Shown: positions 23,081-35,892 of the stretch, in pieces
How positions within the stretch are numbered: position 1 is the stretch's first letter
Layout: every line of letters begins with the position of its first letter
Assembly (NCBI GenBank): GCA_964035575.1
Contig: OZ037910.1
Location: 372,001 to 436,000 of the forward strand
Source of the DNA: Rhynchopus sp. YZ270_cl-10
Lineage: Eukaryota; Euglenozoa; Diplonemea; Diplonemida; Diplonemidae
Length of the DNA stretch: 64,000 bases
Direction of reading: 5' to 3'
The notes under the pieces: model-generated
The model's input: the letters and a program-made list of their open reading frames with translations, nothing else
The model's database searches: none
Told to the model about the DNA's origin: nothing
Made by a program: the position numbers and the translations under genes

Positions 23081-23332
23081 TTAGTCACCGCGCAGTAGCA
23101 GTACCAAGCGAAGTGTGCTCTTATTCTGGATGTTGCAGTCTGCAAGGGTGCGTCCAGCCCCAAGCATCTTTCCGTCCATCTTGTCTGGCTTGTCAGTGAA
23201 GATCAGACGCTGGATGTCTGGTGGAAAGCCTTTCATGTCCTGGATCTTCGCCTTCACATTCTCAATCGTGTCGTTCGCCTCCACCTCAAGTGTGATGAGG
23301 TCTCCGATCTGATGTTTGACGAAGATCCTCAT
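23081..23332 (-). CDS. Diverged single ubiquitin-like protein ending Gly-Asp
   Basis: 83 residues, ATG at 23332, intact frame. It is obviously derived from ubiquitin ([29 protein letters not shown]). It carries about seven extra residues around position 50 ([19 protein letters not shown]). The lysine-rich loop near the start is changed (KHQIGDLI). It ends LLLRGD, not LRLRGG, so it lacks the Gly-Gly needed for E1 activation or conjugation. Its leader is the same conserved block that precedes the polyubiquitins. It is either a decaying ubiquitin copy or a non-conjugating ubiquitin-like protein. The open frame and conserved leader leave both possible. Confidence 0.7.
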   Translation of the reverse strand: MRIFVKHQIGDLITLEVEANDTIENVKAKIQDMKGFPPDIQRLIFTDKPDKMDGKMLGAGRTLADCNIQNKSTLRLVLLLRGD

Positions 23333-25194
23333 GTTGTGTTGAAAAAGAAACGGTGTTGTATACGGTTTCTATGAAAGGTGGTATGTCAAGGAGGAGTGTG
23401 AAATGTACGATAGTGCGTGGGGAGATGTGGCAGGTCTGAAAGCAAGACAAAAATGCTGCAGGGCTTGTGTCAAGAAAGGTAACCCCGTGCCCGTGCCGCG
23501 ATGGTGTGAGATAAACAGCCGCCTACATCAACGAAGGTTGGCTGGAACTGGGGAGTGTGGACAAGCCAGTCTGCTTCAACCGACGGTACAGGTCCCTGCT
23601 TGACCCTCCCAAGCACACATTCCATTGGCGTGTGGAGGAATGCGAAGCACCAGGTGGAACAAAACAGCAACTGGAGCAAGCAGAAAAATGAGTTGCAAAC
23701 CTTGAGAAAGATGAACGTCACCTGAACATCTTCACGTAGCCCCTTCCACCGGCCACAGAACCACAGCCCATTGCACAGATGGAAGCAACACAGTCCACAC
23801 AAAGATTTCCCCATACATCGGCCATGTGTTCCTCTCACGCAAACTCACAGGCAGACCGCAACACTGATGCAAATATAAATTGCAAGGGGTGTGCGGATGA
23901 AATGTATTCTGGGCTATTCAACAAAATACGATCAATAATGGGATGGTATGGGGATCCACAACCAAGACCGCACCAACCCACAAGAGTTAACCGAACTCTC
24001 CTGGGGGACGTCCACTTCGGCAAGTGGGGGTATGGAGGCGTCTTCTTGGCTTCAAAGGCAGGTGGTTTCAGTAACCGTGATAGTATCCGGAGCCAGACCC
24101 AGGTGACTCCAGGTTTCTCCATTTTTTTGAAAAAATTGTTGGAGTAGTGTAGTTGCCTCGGTTGTGTTGCCACAGTTGTGCAATCTCCACTGTACACATT
24201 TTTTGATGAAATGCGAGGTTATATCCAGGGCAATTACATTGTGTGGTGTGTGGTGGGTGTGTTGTCATGTGGCGTTTCACAAATGAAAGCAAATCTCGGT
24301 CATGGTGATGCACCCTCCAGATGGCACAGACAGCCGGTGAAGAAGGGTCTAAAGTCACACCTTGAAAGAAGAGGAGAACCAAGGACAAGGTGTCGTTGGT
24401 TTGTAATGGAGACACAGAAGATGGGTGGCAGGAAAGAAGTGTGACACTTGGCATCTGAAGTGGAGTGGGAAGATACAAGAAGGCAGAGTGGGTGTGGGGG
24501 TTCAGTTCGTTGTGTTTTCCTTTCATATGGCACTGTGTATTGTGCCATGTGCACTCCTTTAGTTTAACGAAACGCTCTTCTCATTTCCTTTGGTTTTCCC
24601 TTCCACCAAAGTGCGGGAAAAAATTGCCGAACAATGAATGTTCTGCAGCAAGAGAACGTCACGTGCAGACGCACACGTTGCACAGCAAGTGTGCAGGATA
24701 GAGTGTGTGCATCTCGGGTCTACAAAAAGCAATAAAAACAAAAGTAAAACGAAGAAAGCAAATAATAGCACAAAGAGACATCACGGAGAACAACGCTAGA
24801 AAACTAATAGTTACCGCACCAAGCAGGCATCCTGCACGGTGCACACGTGCAACTCAAGACACGTTAATGCAAAGATCTTCATATTTCGTACATATCAAGT
24901 CCACTGTTTTTTGGTTGTGAACAGGAGAACTGAACTTCTATTCAATTGCCCGTTTTCCCTTTTCGGTAGTTTTGTTTTGTTTCAAATAAAAATCAAGAAT
25001 AAGTCATTGCCTCCACCCCTTAGATAGATGACGTGTATGTAGCACGTCAGGGGCTTCAGCCAAACGAAAGAAATGTTACAGGTTGTTGTGTTTCCACAAG
25101 TCTTTTTCTTTCACCACACAGCTTCTCTCAACAGCACTGGAACACATGCTGACACTTCCACAAGGACAAGATGCATTCCACTTCACAGTCACGT
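23333..25194. other. Intergenic: duplicated ubiquitin/cathepsin flanks
   Basis: 23333-23460 matches the region upstream of polyubiquitin copy 2. 23460-24110 has no recognisable gene. 24120-24200 holds a repeat with core GGAGTAGTGTAGTTGCC, also at 52020 and 52460. About 24225-24480 is a relic of the cathepsin upstream region seen at 30400-30630 and 56280-56496, without a cathepsin gene beside it. 24480-25194 is the duplicated polyubiquitin 3' flank. Confidence 0.6.
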
Positions 25195-27131
<1,937 letters not shown>

Positions 27132-28664
27132 TCACGTGCTCATGCAGGTGGAGGAGCAGCCGTCCCCATCAACAGTGTTCCCGTCGTCGCACTGCTCACC
27201 GTCGTCAACGGTGCCGTCACCACAGCAAAGGACAGGGGTGAGTGCGGCTGACGCCTCCTCCAGCCACGTCCAGCCCCCCACAGGTGTAGTGTACTCAGAC
27301 ACCACAAAGCGTGCCAGCCCGTCGACTCCGTAGGTGTAGCTGTTCGCACTGCCACCAGGCATGTCCTGGATGTTGTGCAGGCTGCGAACACTGATGCTTC
27401 CAGCGAGGAACTCGCTCGTCGTGCCCATAGTGTCGTGCGCAAAGGGCAGGGTTGCGTCGAGCGCCACGTTCGCCACATCTCCGCCGGGGTACCTCACCTC
27501 GTAGTGTGTTGTCGTCAGGCTCCCCGCAGCAACGGCGCTGTAGCCGTGGTAGTCCTGCCACAGGGCGTACGTTCTGTCGATGTTTGCGTGGTGCAGGAAG
27601 AACAGCGGGTCTGCAGGGCTCCAGTCCGACGTCATCGTCTGCCCAATGTACGAGTGCACAGACTGGTGTGCACCTCCCTCGTACGATGCACTGAAGGACG
27701 CGAAGTCTGCTTTCACAACGTCTCTCCCCACGTTCGCCGCCCCGTACGGACCACCAATGATCGGGTTGCTGCGCTTCAGGCAAGGGTTCCCCGGCTGCGT
27801 CGTGGTCCACCCTGCAGCCACACCCTTGTCCACACACCTAGTCGCTGGGTCTGTCGTCCCAGTCGGGTTTGTCGGCCCAAACGTGTTCAGCTTCCACACA
27901 CACGTCTGCAGGCTCATGTCCTGCTCCCAGTCCCAGTACGGCACCGTCACACACTCGAACCCAGGCAGCGACCGCAGGGCGTTCTCGTATCCAAGCACAA
28001 ACCACCTGTGCCACGGCAGGAACGCAGACGTCGAGTGTGCAATCCCTGCGTTCGTCACGTGCGACATCTCAATAGCGTCGTACACAGACCGCTTCTGCGT
28101 CTTCAGTGCCGCCACAGCCGCAATGTAGTGCTCACGGTCCGCACACGACAGCTGCGACCACGCGTGGCGCACACGTGGCGGGCACACCGGCGCTGGCACA
28201 GGCTCCGCCGTTGGCACTGCTGTGGGCACAGGTGTGGGCGGCGGCGTCCCTGTCGCAACACAGCTCCACGCAAACGTGAACCCGTCACGTGTCACACTGT
28301 AGTCAGACTTGAACTGCACCGCCATTGCGTGTGCCCCGTTCTTCGCATCTGCAGGTGCACTCGTCCCAGACGTGTGCGACACCTGGCTGTACACACCCGC
28401 CCCGTTGTCCCCCCACACCGTCACAAAGTCGTACCCGGACTCTGTGTTGAACGCCGAAAACCCGACAGTGACCTCGTACCCTGTCCCGCATGCAGGCACC
28501 TTCCAGCACAGGTCTTCGTTATTCGAGTACCGCGACGAGCCTGCTTTGTGTGTCTGCGACCCAGATGCGGGCAGCACCGTGCAGTCACCAGGGATGTTGA
28601 GCCCTGCCACCTCGCTGCAGCACAGTGTGCAGGCCACTGCTGCCAGTGTCGCCATGTGGCGCAT
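27132..28664 (-). CDS. Secreted CUB-tyrosinase-DUF4215 protein
   Basis: 510 residues from the ATG at 28664; upstream codons in frame are non-coding flank shared with other loci. Signal peptide ~1-21. A CUB-like domain (~28-135) contains SGYDFVTVWGDNG. A Pro/Thr linker (~137-160) leads to a tyrosinase domain (~165-440). The copper-A candidates are His202, His210 and His219 (AHSTSAFLPWHRWF). The copper-B candidates are His333, His337 (GGAHQSVHSYIG) and one of His358/359 (DPLFFLHHANIDR). A C-terminal Cys-rich repeat (CGDGTVDDGEQCDDGN) is of the DUF4215 type. Tyrosinases oxidise phenols to quinones, for example for melanin or protein cross-linking. With a signal peptide and carbohydrate/protein-binding type modules it is probably extracellular. 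Confidence 0.92.
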   Translation of the reverse strand: MRHMATLAAVACTLCCSEVAGLNIPGDCTVLPASGSQTHKAGSSRYSNNEDLCWKVPACGTGYEVTVGFSAFNTESGYDFVTVWGDNGAGVYSQVSHTSGTSAPADAKNGAHAMAVQFKSDYSVTRDGFTFAWSCVATGTPPPTPVPTAVPTAEPVPAPVCPPRVRHAWSQLSCADREHYIAAVAALKTQKRSVYDAIEMSHVTNAGIAHSTSAFLPWHRWFVLGYENALRSLPGFECVTVPYWDWEQDMSLQTCVWKLNTFGPTNPTGTTDPATRCVDKGVAAGWTTTQPGNPCLKRSNPIIGGPYGAANVGRDVVKADFASFSASYEGGAHQSVHSYIGQTMTSDWSPADPLFFLHHANIDRTYALWQDYHGYSAVAAGSLTTTHYEVRYPGGDVANVALDATLPFAHDTMGTTSEFLAGSISVRSLHNIQDMPGGSANSYTYGVDGLARFVVSEYTTPVGGWTWLEEASAALTPVLCCGDGTVDDGEQCDDGNTVDGDGCSSTCMST

Positions 28665-29342
28665 ATTGTCTTCTGTGTTTGGATACAAAATGGGTTCTGT
28701 TTCGTGTGAGGTGGTGTGCATGTGGCGAAAGTGTTGCTGCATTGCATTGCAGTGGTGTGGCTGGGATGGGTGCAGAAGGTGGAAAGGGAAGGGAGATGGG
28801 GAGAGCGCTTTTGTCATATTTGCTGAGTAGAACCTTGAGGGGTCGTCTACTGGTTCGCACAGGGTTTGTGGGCACTCCACTCCGGGTTTCAAAAAAACAC
28901 ATAAAAAAATCACAAATGACCCTTGTTGCGAAACTACAGAAAAATGAACAAACAAATGACACAAAACAATTGAGGCACATAATTTGGAAATAATTTAGTT
29001 TTTTGAACAATGAAAATGAAACTAACCCAAAGAACAGCAGCAGCAGGTGTCGCTGAAGTGCAGTTAGTTTCATTTCTCTCAGATTCCGAAAAAAAGGAAA
29101 AGGCAATGAAAAACAAGACCCACAAGGTGTGGTGTGGTGTGGGCACTGCGAGTGGAGGGGGACAGCGACAGCAGGCAGCGCTGTGACCCAACCCCGCAGA
29201 ACAGATAATTTAATGGAAACAAAAATGAGGAAATGAAACTTGAAAATGAAGATAAATAAGCCTGATGGACAGATTTATCGATAATAAAACAAAATGTGTT
29301 TGATCATATGCACTCAGACACACAGAGGACACATGCAAATAC
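28665..29342. other. Tyrosinase upstream / cathepsin 3' flank, duplicated
   Basis: From about 28790 to 29342 this is nearly the same as 54640-55216; a more diverged relative is 21420-21870. It contains the landmark GAGTAGAACCTTGAGGGGTC and a poly-A-rich zone. It probably includes the cathepsin 3' UTR. No gene recognised. Confidence 0.6.
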
Positions 29343-30329
29343 TCAGACAATCGAGGTCACAGGGGACTCGTTCAGGCCGCACTCGTTCGAGCCGTAGGAC
29401 ACACGGATGTATCCAGACTCTCCCCAGGTCGGTCCCCAGGAGTTCTTGATGATCCAGTAGTCAGCGCCGTATCCGACAATGAGCACTCCGTGGTCAAGCT
29501 TGCACCCGAAGAACCCACAGCAGGTCGTCATCACTCCACCCGAGTACGACTGCCACTTCTGCGCATCAACGGCAATCGAGAGGGGTCCTCCAGTCGAGAC
29601 AAACGCCTTCATCTGCTCCTCCGTGTGGGTGATGTCCTTCAGCGACGAGATCGTGGCTCCGACAGGCTTCCCCTCAACAGACTCGCAGGTGTGGCGGATA
29701 CCGGTCCCCGACTTGTACGGGTACGAGTCCTCAGTCACAATGTCTCCGTTGTGGTTCGAGATCAGCCACTTCAGCGCGTTGTCCATCAGTCCTCCGTTGC
29801 AGCCCTGGTCGACCTTGTCGCACGACACAAGCTCCTGCTCAGACACCGAGGTCAGAGTCTTGCCGGACAGCTGCCACTGACCCTCAATTCCTCCGGTCGT
29901 CGAGAACGCCCAGCACGACCCGCACTGTGCCTGGTTCTTCACGTGGGTCACGGCACCAGCCGACCTCCAGTCCTTCGAGTCGGCAGCGGCAGCCACCTGC
30001 TCCTCCGTGAACATGGCGGGAGGCGACTGCTTCTTCTCCACCTTCATGTTGTGGTACGACTTGAACTCAGCAGCAGACATGTCAGAGAACACGTTCATCC
30101 CGAACTGGGCTCCCTTCGTCTGCTCCTTCTCGAAACGGGACGCCTTCAGCATGTTGGCGGTGAAGATCCCGTAGCGGCGCTGCTCCTCCGCCACACTCGA
30201 GTACTGCTTCCCATGGTCGGCCTTGAAGGTGTTCCACAGCAGCTGCGAGTTCGCACGCACGTACTGCTCAGAGTAGCCGTGGGCCTGGCTCGCCAGGAGG
30301 GCACACACAACAAGGGACAGGGTGCGCAT
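29343..30329 (-). CDS. Cathepsin L-like cysteine protease (copy A)
   Basis: 328 residues, ATG at 30329. Signal peptide ~1-18, I29 inhibitor propeptide ~22-90 (MNVFSDMSAAEF block), mature enzyme from ~118. Catalytic Cys139 (QAQCGSCWAF), His280 (LDHGVLIVGYG) and Asn296 (WIIKNSWG) are present, with GCNGGLMDNALKW. A CCGFFGC insert before the catalytic His adds extra cysteines. Cathepsin L enzymes act in acidic vacuoles or outside the cell and are made as zymogens. It has a near-identical paralogue at 55217-56203, duplicated together with several hundred bases of both flanks. Confidence 0.96.
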   Translation of the reverse strand: MRTLSLVVCALLASQAHGYSEQYVRANSQLLWNTFKADHGKQYSSVAEEQRRYGIFTANMLKASRFEKEQTKGAQFGMNVFSDMSAAEFKSYHNMKVEKKQSPPAMFTEEQVAAAADSKDWRSAGAVTHVKNQAQCGSCWAFSTTGGIEGQWQLSGKTLTSVSEQELVSCDKVDQGCNGGLMDNALKWLISNHNGDIVTEDSYPYKSGTGIRHTCESVEGKPVGATISSLKDITHTEEQMKAFVSTGGPLSIAVDAQKWQSYSGGVMTTCCGFFGCKLDHGVLIVGYGADYWIIKNSWGPTWGESGYIRVSYGSNECGLNESPVTSIV

Positions 30330-31917
30330 TGTGTGTTTGCTTTTTGTGTGTCTTTTCTGTTGGTGGTTTGCTTGTTTGGGTTTGTTTGGTGTGGTGGTGT
30401 GTTGTCATCACTGTGGCGTTTCACAAATGGAAACAAATCTCGGTCATGGTGATGCACCCTCCAGATGGCACAGACAGCCGGTGAAGAAGGGTCTAAAGTC
30501 ACACCTTGAAAGAAGAGGAGAACCAAGGACAAGGTGTCGTTGGTTTGTAATGGAAACACAGAAGATGGGTGGCAGGAAAGAAGTGTGACACTTGGCATCT
30601 GAAGTGGAGTGGGAAGATACAAGACGGCAGCGTCTGTATGGACTCAATAAGTTGTGTCATATCAGAAAAATACAAATGGGGAAAAGGTTTATAAAATGAA
30701 CCTAAGCATCACGGGGAAAGTAAACGCATCAGTCATTTTGTGTTTGTTGTTTTTTGTTTTTTTTTTGCTTTTGTCTTTATCTTTAATATTGCAGTGGCAT
30801 ATACATAGGCTCACCCGACAAAGTAAGCACCTTGAGGTGCAGTATGTACTTTGACCCCAAAAACTGATGTCGAGTCAGTGTTCCCTTCTGCGTCGCTCAC
30901 AATGCCACCTTCCCAAAAAAAGAAAGGAAAAAAAAAAAAGAAAAGTTAATAAGTCCACAAGTTTGTGCACAAAGGTTTCTTCATCAAGAGATTCCTCTCC
31001 AGCTGGGAAGAACAAAACAACCCCCCCACAACGAAAATCGGAAAACAACAAAATACTGCAGCAGCAAACAGCGGTTCACAAATGAAAGCAAATCTCGGGT
31101 CATGGTGATGCACCCTCCAGATGGCACAGACAGGTGAAGAAGGGTCTAAAGTCACATCTTGTACAATTCTTGTCGTGGCCGGAGACACTTTGAAGCCCCG
31201 TCTGAAGTAGGGTAGGGCAGATACAAGACAGCAGAGTGTGTGTGGGTTCAAACAGAAGTCTTCTTTCCGCTTCATCTCGACATCAGCCTTGCTTTGGTTT
31301 CACGAAACGCTCTACGTATGTTTTTTCTTCCTTGGTTTCATTTTCCTTTAGTTTCTCTCTTCCGACAATAACACTACACAAATGGATCACATAAGTCACC
31401 CCCACCCTCCCTTTCCTCTGGCATGCGCTGCCCCTCTCCATTGCGGCGCACATTCCGTACTTCAAACCAATGTAAACAAAATTTTTCGCTTCCCAAATTT
31501 CCAGAATGTAACGCATTCATCCCTACACATTTCCAAATTACTGGCTTTCTTCCACGTTTGCAAATCTTCAGTTTCTTAATCAAAAAAGGTGTTCAAATAT
31601 TATTTCCTTCCCGCCTGCTTTTCTTTCTCCCAATGGGCTATTGAAGGCACCCCACTGCACACCAGTCACCAAATCTACTGCGAATTTGCCCGTTGCTTTC
31701 GTGTGGCGCGCACATTCCAATGAATTTCGCACAATGTGTACTTCCCGTTCGCGTGCTCCATGCTGTCCCACACGCAGTTTATTTTTTCCCTATTTTTTCC
31801 CTATTTTTGTCTGTTTCTTCTGCGCTACAAGACAGGTGAGCAATCGGTCATGGACTCAACTGTGATAAAATAAGGTGCGACAAGAGTGTGTGGTTCATCC
31901 TCGCTGTACATACTGGT
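30330..31917. other. Cathepsin promoter region and relics
   Basis: About 30417-30630 is a conserved upstream block (landmark GATGCACCCTCCAGATGGC), repeated at 24270-24478 and 56290-56496. A partial copy lies at 31073-31160, followed by a GTTTCACGAAACGCTC fragment near 31297 from the ubiquitin-side flank. A short dispersed element lies near 30686. About 31350-31917 has no recognised gene. Confidence 0.55.
30400..30630 (-). promoter_or_regulatory. Conserved cathepsin upstream block
   Basis: Lies 70-300 bp upstream of the cathepsin ATG and is kept almost unchanged at 56275-56496 upstream of the second copy. A third full copy at 24250-24480 is detached from any cathepsin. Such conservation outside coding sequence suits either recent duplication or a promoter/leader; I cannot separate these from one genome. 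Confidence 0.4.
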
Positions 31918-33841
31918 CTACTCGCTTCTGATTTTCTTTTGACGCCCGCCACCTGTTTCCTCATCTTCACGACCTGGTCCTCTGGCACTTGCAGTGACGT
32001 CGCAATCGTGTCCGAGGCTTCCCTGTGGAGGAGACCTTGATCTCTTTGCAGTGTTTGCCCCGCCACCCTGCCTCTTCTCATACGTCAGTCTCAATGGACC
32101 AAACTCCCGGGTGAACCTCTCCAGCCCACTGCGACTAAATGCCACCCCAGGGCCTTTCCACACGAAACCCTCTTCCGGCTCTGTTGTGTACAACACAGGA
32201 AACCGCTTCCCAAAACCGGTCATAGCATCGTGCTTCTTCACGTCGCCAGCGAGGTCTGCTAACGTTGTGCCCGCTCGCCTCTTGGTCATCTCCACGTGCA
32301 CTCGCCCCGACATGGAACTCCGTATCGCAGTTGCAGCGGAAGGGGATCAGATGTGTAAGTGCTTTCTCTCCGTCAGGAAACACGACCATGTATCCGTCGC
32401 TCAAGGACTGTTCTATGTCGAATTCTTTGTCTCTCCCCACATGGCGGATTCCCTTGAAAGACGACGCTAAATAGAGTTTAGAGTCGCGGGAGATGCCTCC
32501 TCTGTAGAAGTCAGTCAACCAAAAACATTTGGTTTCCATTCTGTCCGCGCTTAACAGTTTGTATGACGACAGCTTCGCAGCTTCGATGTTCTGCAGCACC
32601 GTGGCAAGCACTTCACTGCCCCCCTGCATCAGACAGTCGGCGTCGTAGACGTTGTTCACAAACCGTGACAGGTGCTGTTCGTCTGATGAAGCAGAGCGTG
32701 CCGCTGCCCAAGCGCGCAATACCAAGGGAAAGAGTGTGGCTCCTCCCTGTGTTGGGAAAGCCAAACCAGCTTGCATCCGGTGTCTGGCTGAGGTTGGACC
32801 GTGTCCTCCGGCTGCATCACAGTATGTGACAATGCCGTGTATAAGAAAGTGCGCAACGCTTGCGTCTTCGAGGGTGCGGTACGTCGTCAATTGAGTGGTG
32901 CGCATAATCTCGTTGAGGATTTCAACTTTGCTTCCTTCCGAACCTTCTGTGAAGTTCTTCAGGGCATCCGGAAGTGCGTCAAAAGCCGCCCTCGGAATGT
33001 CACAGCAAAGGTCGACAAGCTGCCTCACGAACTGGTTCTTGCATTTAATTTTGATGTCTGGAAAATGGTCAAAAAGCAACTTTTTGATGTCGCATGGCTC
33101 AAGTCGTGGCATTGTACCAGGGTTCACCACAGGCGATCTCGCGTAGTCAGGCGTAAGATCACCGAACATCCACTCTGTGCAGCTGGTGAAAAAGAACATC
33201 ACGCGCACACCTCCGTAAGCCTCGAGTGTTGAATCCTGGAATCGCATCAAAGTAGTGGCCAGCTCTCTCTGTAAGGCTGCGTCGCTGTTCCCCAGATGCC
33301 AGTCGTCAACGCACACACCAAGAACCTTCCTCGTTGTGTCAGCAAATGCACCACTTTCACTAAGCTTTTTGATGAAGATGCTGAAGCCCGCTTCCACACT
33401 CTGTGTCTTGTCTGCTTCCACTTTGTCAAGCCCGTGGTAGTTCAGGAGTTGCTTGATGAAGGTCAGGCCAGTCCCGTCACTCTTGAAGGTTGTGTCGTCG
33501 CCGTACGTAAAGCGCACAAACTTTGTGGAGACGTCATCACCGCAGTCAATCTCCATATTGCCCTTGCAGAGCTCGTTGTGCAGTCGGGTCTTGCCCATAC
33601 CCGTGGATGCCGCGTGGTAGAAGATGTTCGTCGTGAAACGCACGAAATTGACAGCGTACAGCTCACAAGATGACTTCTCTTTGCTGTCGAGACAAGAGGG
33701 AAAGCCAAGGGCACCTTTGATATAGGACTCAATACCATGGCGTGCTGTTTCCGCTCCTGCGTATGGAATCGAATATTCCTTCAATGGGTACTCCAGGGCC
33801 CAGTCTGACAGGTCCGCATCAGCACTGCGGTGAGCGTTCAT
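31918..33841 (-). CDS. P-loop NTPase of RHS/Crinkler-like type (tentative), possibly broken
   Basis: From the ATG at 33841 a frame of about 568 codons runs to 32135. The start fits the leader better than an upstream TTG. Residues ~79-86 are a Walker A motif (STGMGKTR) and VLGVCVDDWH (~170) looks like a Walker B strand. A long helical region and a C-terminal beta-rich part follow. Protein-like sequence continues in another frame to 31918 (VEMTKRRAGTTLADLAGDV, then FPVLYTTE), which resembles a restriction-endonuclease-fold C-terminus. One break or a very short intron is therefore likely. The layout (NTPase then nuclease-like end) recalls trypanosome RHS and oomycete/chytrid Crinkler proteins. 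I rely on motif order, not a database match. Confidence 0.45.
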
Positions 33842-35333
33842 CTCTCCTGAGTTTTGCTTCAATAAAGAGGGTTTTGTGTTGTGTCTGGATGACGAAATAC
33901 AGAAAGATCATAAAAGAGATGTTGAAAGTGCAGTGGGACGCAGGCACTGATTCCCCGCGGGGGTTATCGAACCCCATAATAATGAAATGCAGAGAGGAGG
34001 GGCGGAGGAGGGGGGGGTGGAGAAAAGAGAAAGTTCCTTGTGTCTCTTCTTGTTGATAAGTATCGTGTTGCATTGCAGCATCCACACACCATGAAGGGGA
34101 AATGCAGTGCTGCGTCCTCAAGGATTGGCACATCTCCCTTTCAGTGAGGCTTATGGGTTTGACACCCTAAGCCTTGTGTGGACTGCCCCAAGGATCACAT
34201 CTGTATAAAAAAAATTTTTTTTTGACTTGAAATACAAAACCCTTTCCGGTGTACCTAAGCGTAGGTAGGGCATGCACCAACCCACGAGAGAAAAAATATA
34301 GCGTTAAAATAGAACAACACTAAAAGAAAACTTTAGCGGGGACATTGTGAACAATAAGACAGTACACGGTGGCTCTGTCAGGCGCATTGACACACATGCA
34401 CACGACGGTGAAGAAGGGCCACCGTGAAAGTTTATTTAAGATGTAACCTAAAAGCTTCGCTGTTGCTTCAAAAAAAATCAAAAAATCAAAAAATCGGCAA
34501 ATTATTGGGGGATTTGGACATTATTGTGGAGGGAATATGTGGATTGCATCATACACAATGCACATCACAATACAGTTGTATTGTGAATTGTATTATGTAT
34601 TATGGGATAAGGACAGTCTGACCCACTACGTTTGACTTTTGGACAGTATGGGCCCAACATGTTTCGATAAAGACAGTTCAGACCCAAAACGTTTGTAAAA
34701 AAGTATGTATTATTGATAGGACTCATTACTTATCACACTGCAGACACCACTAGGAGGAAGGAAGGGACGGAGATGAGTGTACGAAAACTTGATTTTTTGT
34801 TTTGTTTTGTTTTGTTTTGTTTCAACATTACAAGACAACCTCAAAGGCCTGAATGAATAGTACAAGCACAGTGAGTGCATACGATAAATAAGACGAACCG
34901 TGTTAAAGGATAAAAGCGAAAAACAAACACAGGAGTCACGAAAAGTCACGACCAAACAACAGAACCGCCATCGATTTCTAGGCCGCCCTTTTGTTACGGT
35001 GAGACTGTCGTGATACACTGTAATCGAAAACGAAGGGTGGTAAAGGGAAAGTCTCATATCTGCGTCACACACAAGTGGACACCCATACGGACAGACCCCT
35101 AAAATATTGTATATTTGTGCTGGTACTCGAAATTTGAAAAAAGGGGGAAGAAAGCAAACTTCTCAAGATGTGTCTCGTCTGCTCACATCTTTTTTGAAAG
35201 GGGGAAATGGGGACACATTGGGGACAGATGCACCACAATGATGTAGAAATTTGTATAAGAAAGCTGTTTACTGCAGGCCCACCTCCGACTGACCCACTAC
35301 GTACTACGTACGGTGGCAGCCTCGGATGAAAGA

Positions 35334-35420
35334 AAGTGAAGTTGATACTGCAAACGCCTCTGGGATGCAGGCACTGACACTCCGCGGGGTTATCGCACCC
35401 CCGGAGTGTTGCGCATGCAC
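35334..35420. repeat. TTCGATA-type hairpin repeat
   Basis: Plus strand GTGAAGTTGATACTGCAAAC, then GGGATGCAGGCACTGACACT, then a hairpin whose stem is ACTCCGC.../...CCGGAGT. Relatives are at 33921-33976, 46591-46668 and 59420-59487, and a partial one near 46545. On the minus strand the loop reads GGTTCGATAACC, like a tRNA/SINE B box with one extra base. Confidence 0.65.
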
Positions 35421-35427
35421 AAAGAAA

Positions 35428-35480
35428 AGTTTGTAAGATGATCCTAAGCCTCTCGTGCTTAGTCACCTTTGATGAAAGCA
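35428..35480 (+). repeat. Dispersed element, short form
   Basis: TAAGATGATCCTAAGCCTCT followed by CGTGCTTAGTCACC; the CTAAGC/GCTTAG arms can pair. Near-identical at 51493-51535 and in the eS21 intron (19317-19360), with weaker relatives at 16803, 18557, 30686, 34430, 45850, 63745 and 63976. Confidence 0.65.
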
Positions 35481-35767
35481 CCCCTACAGTCAACAACTGA
35501 AATGAAAGTGATTCAACCTTTTTTTTTCAAAAGAAAATGTATGTTATCATATGTGCTGTATGGAAAACACAATGAAAGTTGATCACAGAAAATAACGTAT
35601 GTAGCTTCAAATTTATATCAAGGACAAGAAAAATTCAACAAGAAGAATATTTATCCCAAAGCACGGAGGAGGTGCCTTTTATTGTAAAAAAAGACACACA
35701 AACCTCCAATATTACACCCTCTGAAGGGGTCAGGTCAAAAATATCAGCATAATATTTCAAAAAAAAG

Positions 35768-35885
35768 TTGACTTGAAATACAAAATCCATCGAACAATGT
35801 ACCTTTGGTACAATGACCTGGCTGTACCGGGGGGTGGACAGCCCAAACCATGCAGTCCTACAAATCCATTTCGTGGTTTTACATC
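35768..35885 (+). repeat. Dispersed element, long form
   Basis: TTGACTTGAAATACAAAATC start, GTACCTTTGGTAC middle, GACCTGGCTGTACCGG, then CCATGCAGTCCTACAAATCC and TTTCGTGGTTTTACATCC. Closely matches 18715-18835. Confidence 0.7.
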
Positions 35886-35892
35886 CCCCTTT

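Larger units (their letters stand above)
33842..35892. other. Repeat-bearing intergenic region
   Basis: No gene recognised. It holds a TTCGATA hairpin repeat at 33921-33976 and a longer form at 35334-35420, long-form dispersed elements at 34222-34260 and 35768-35885, and short forms at 34430-34470 and 35428-35480. A (TTTTG)n run lies at about 34796-34820. Confidence 0.55.
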
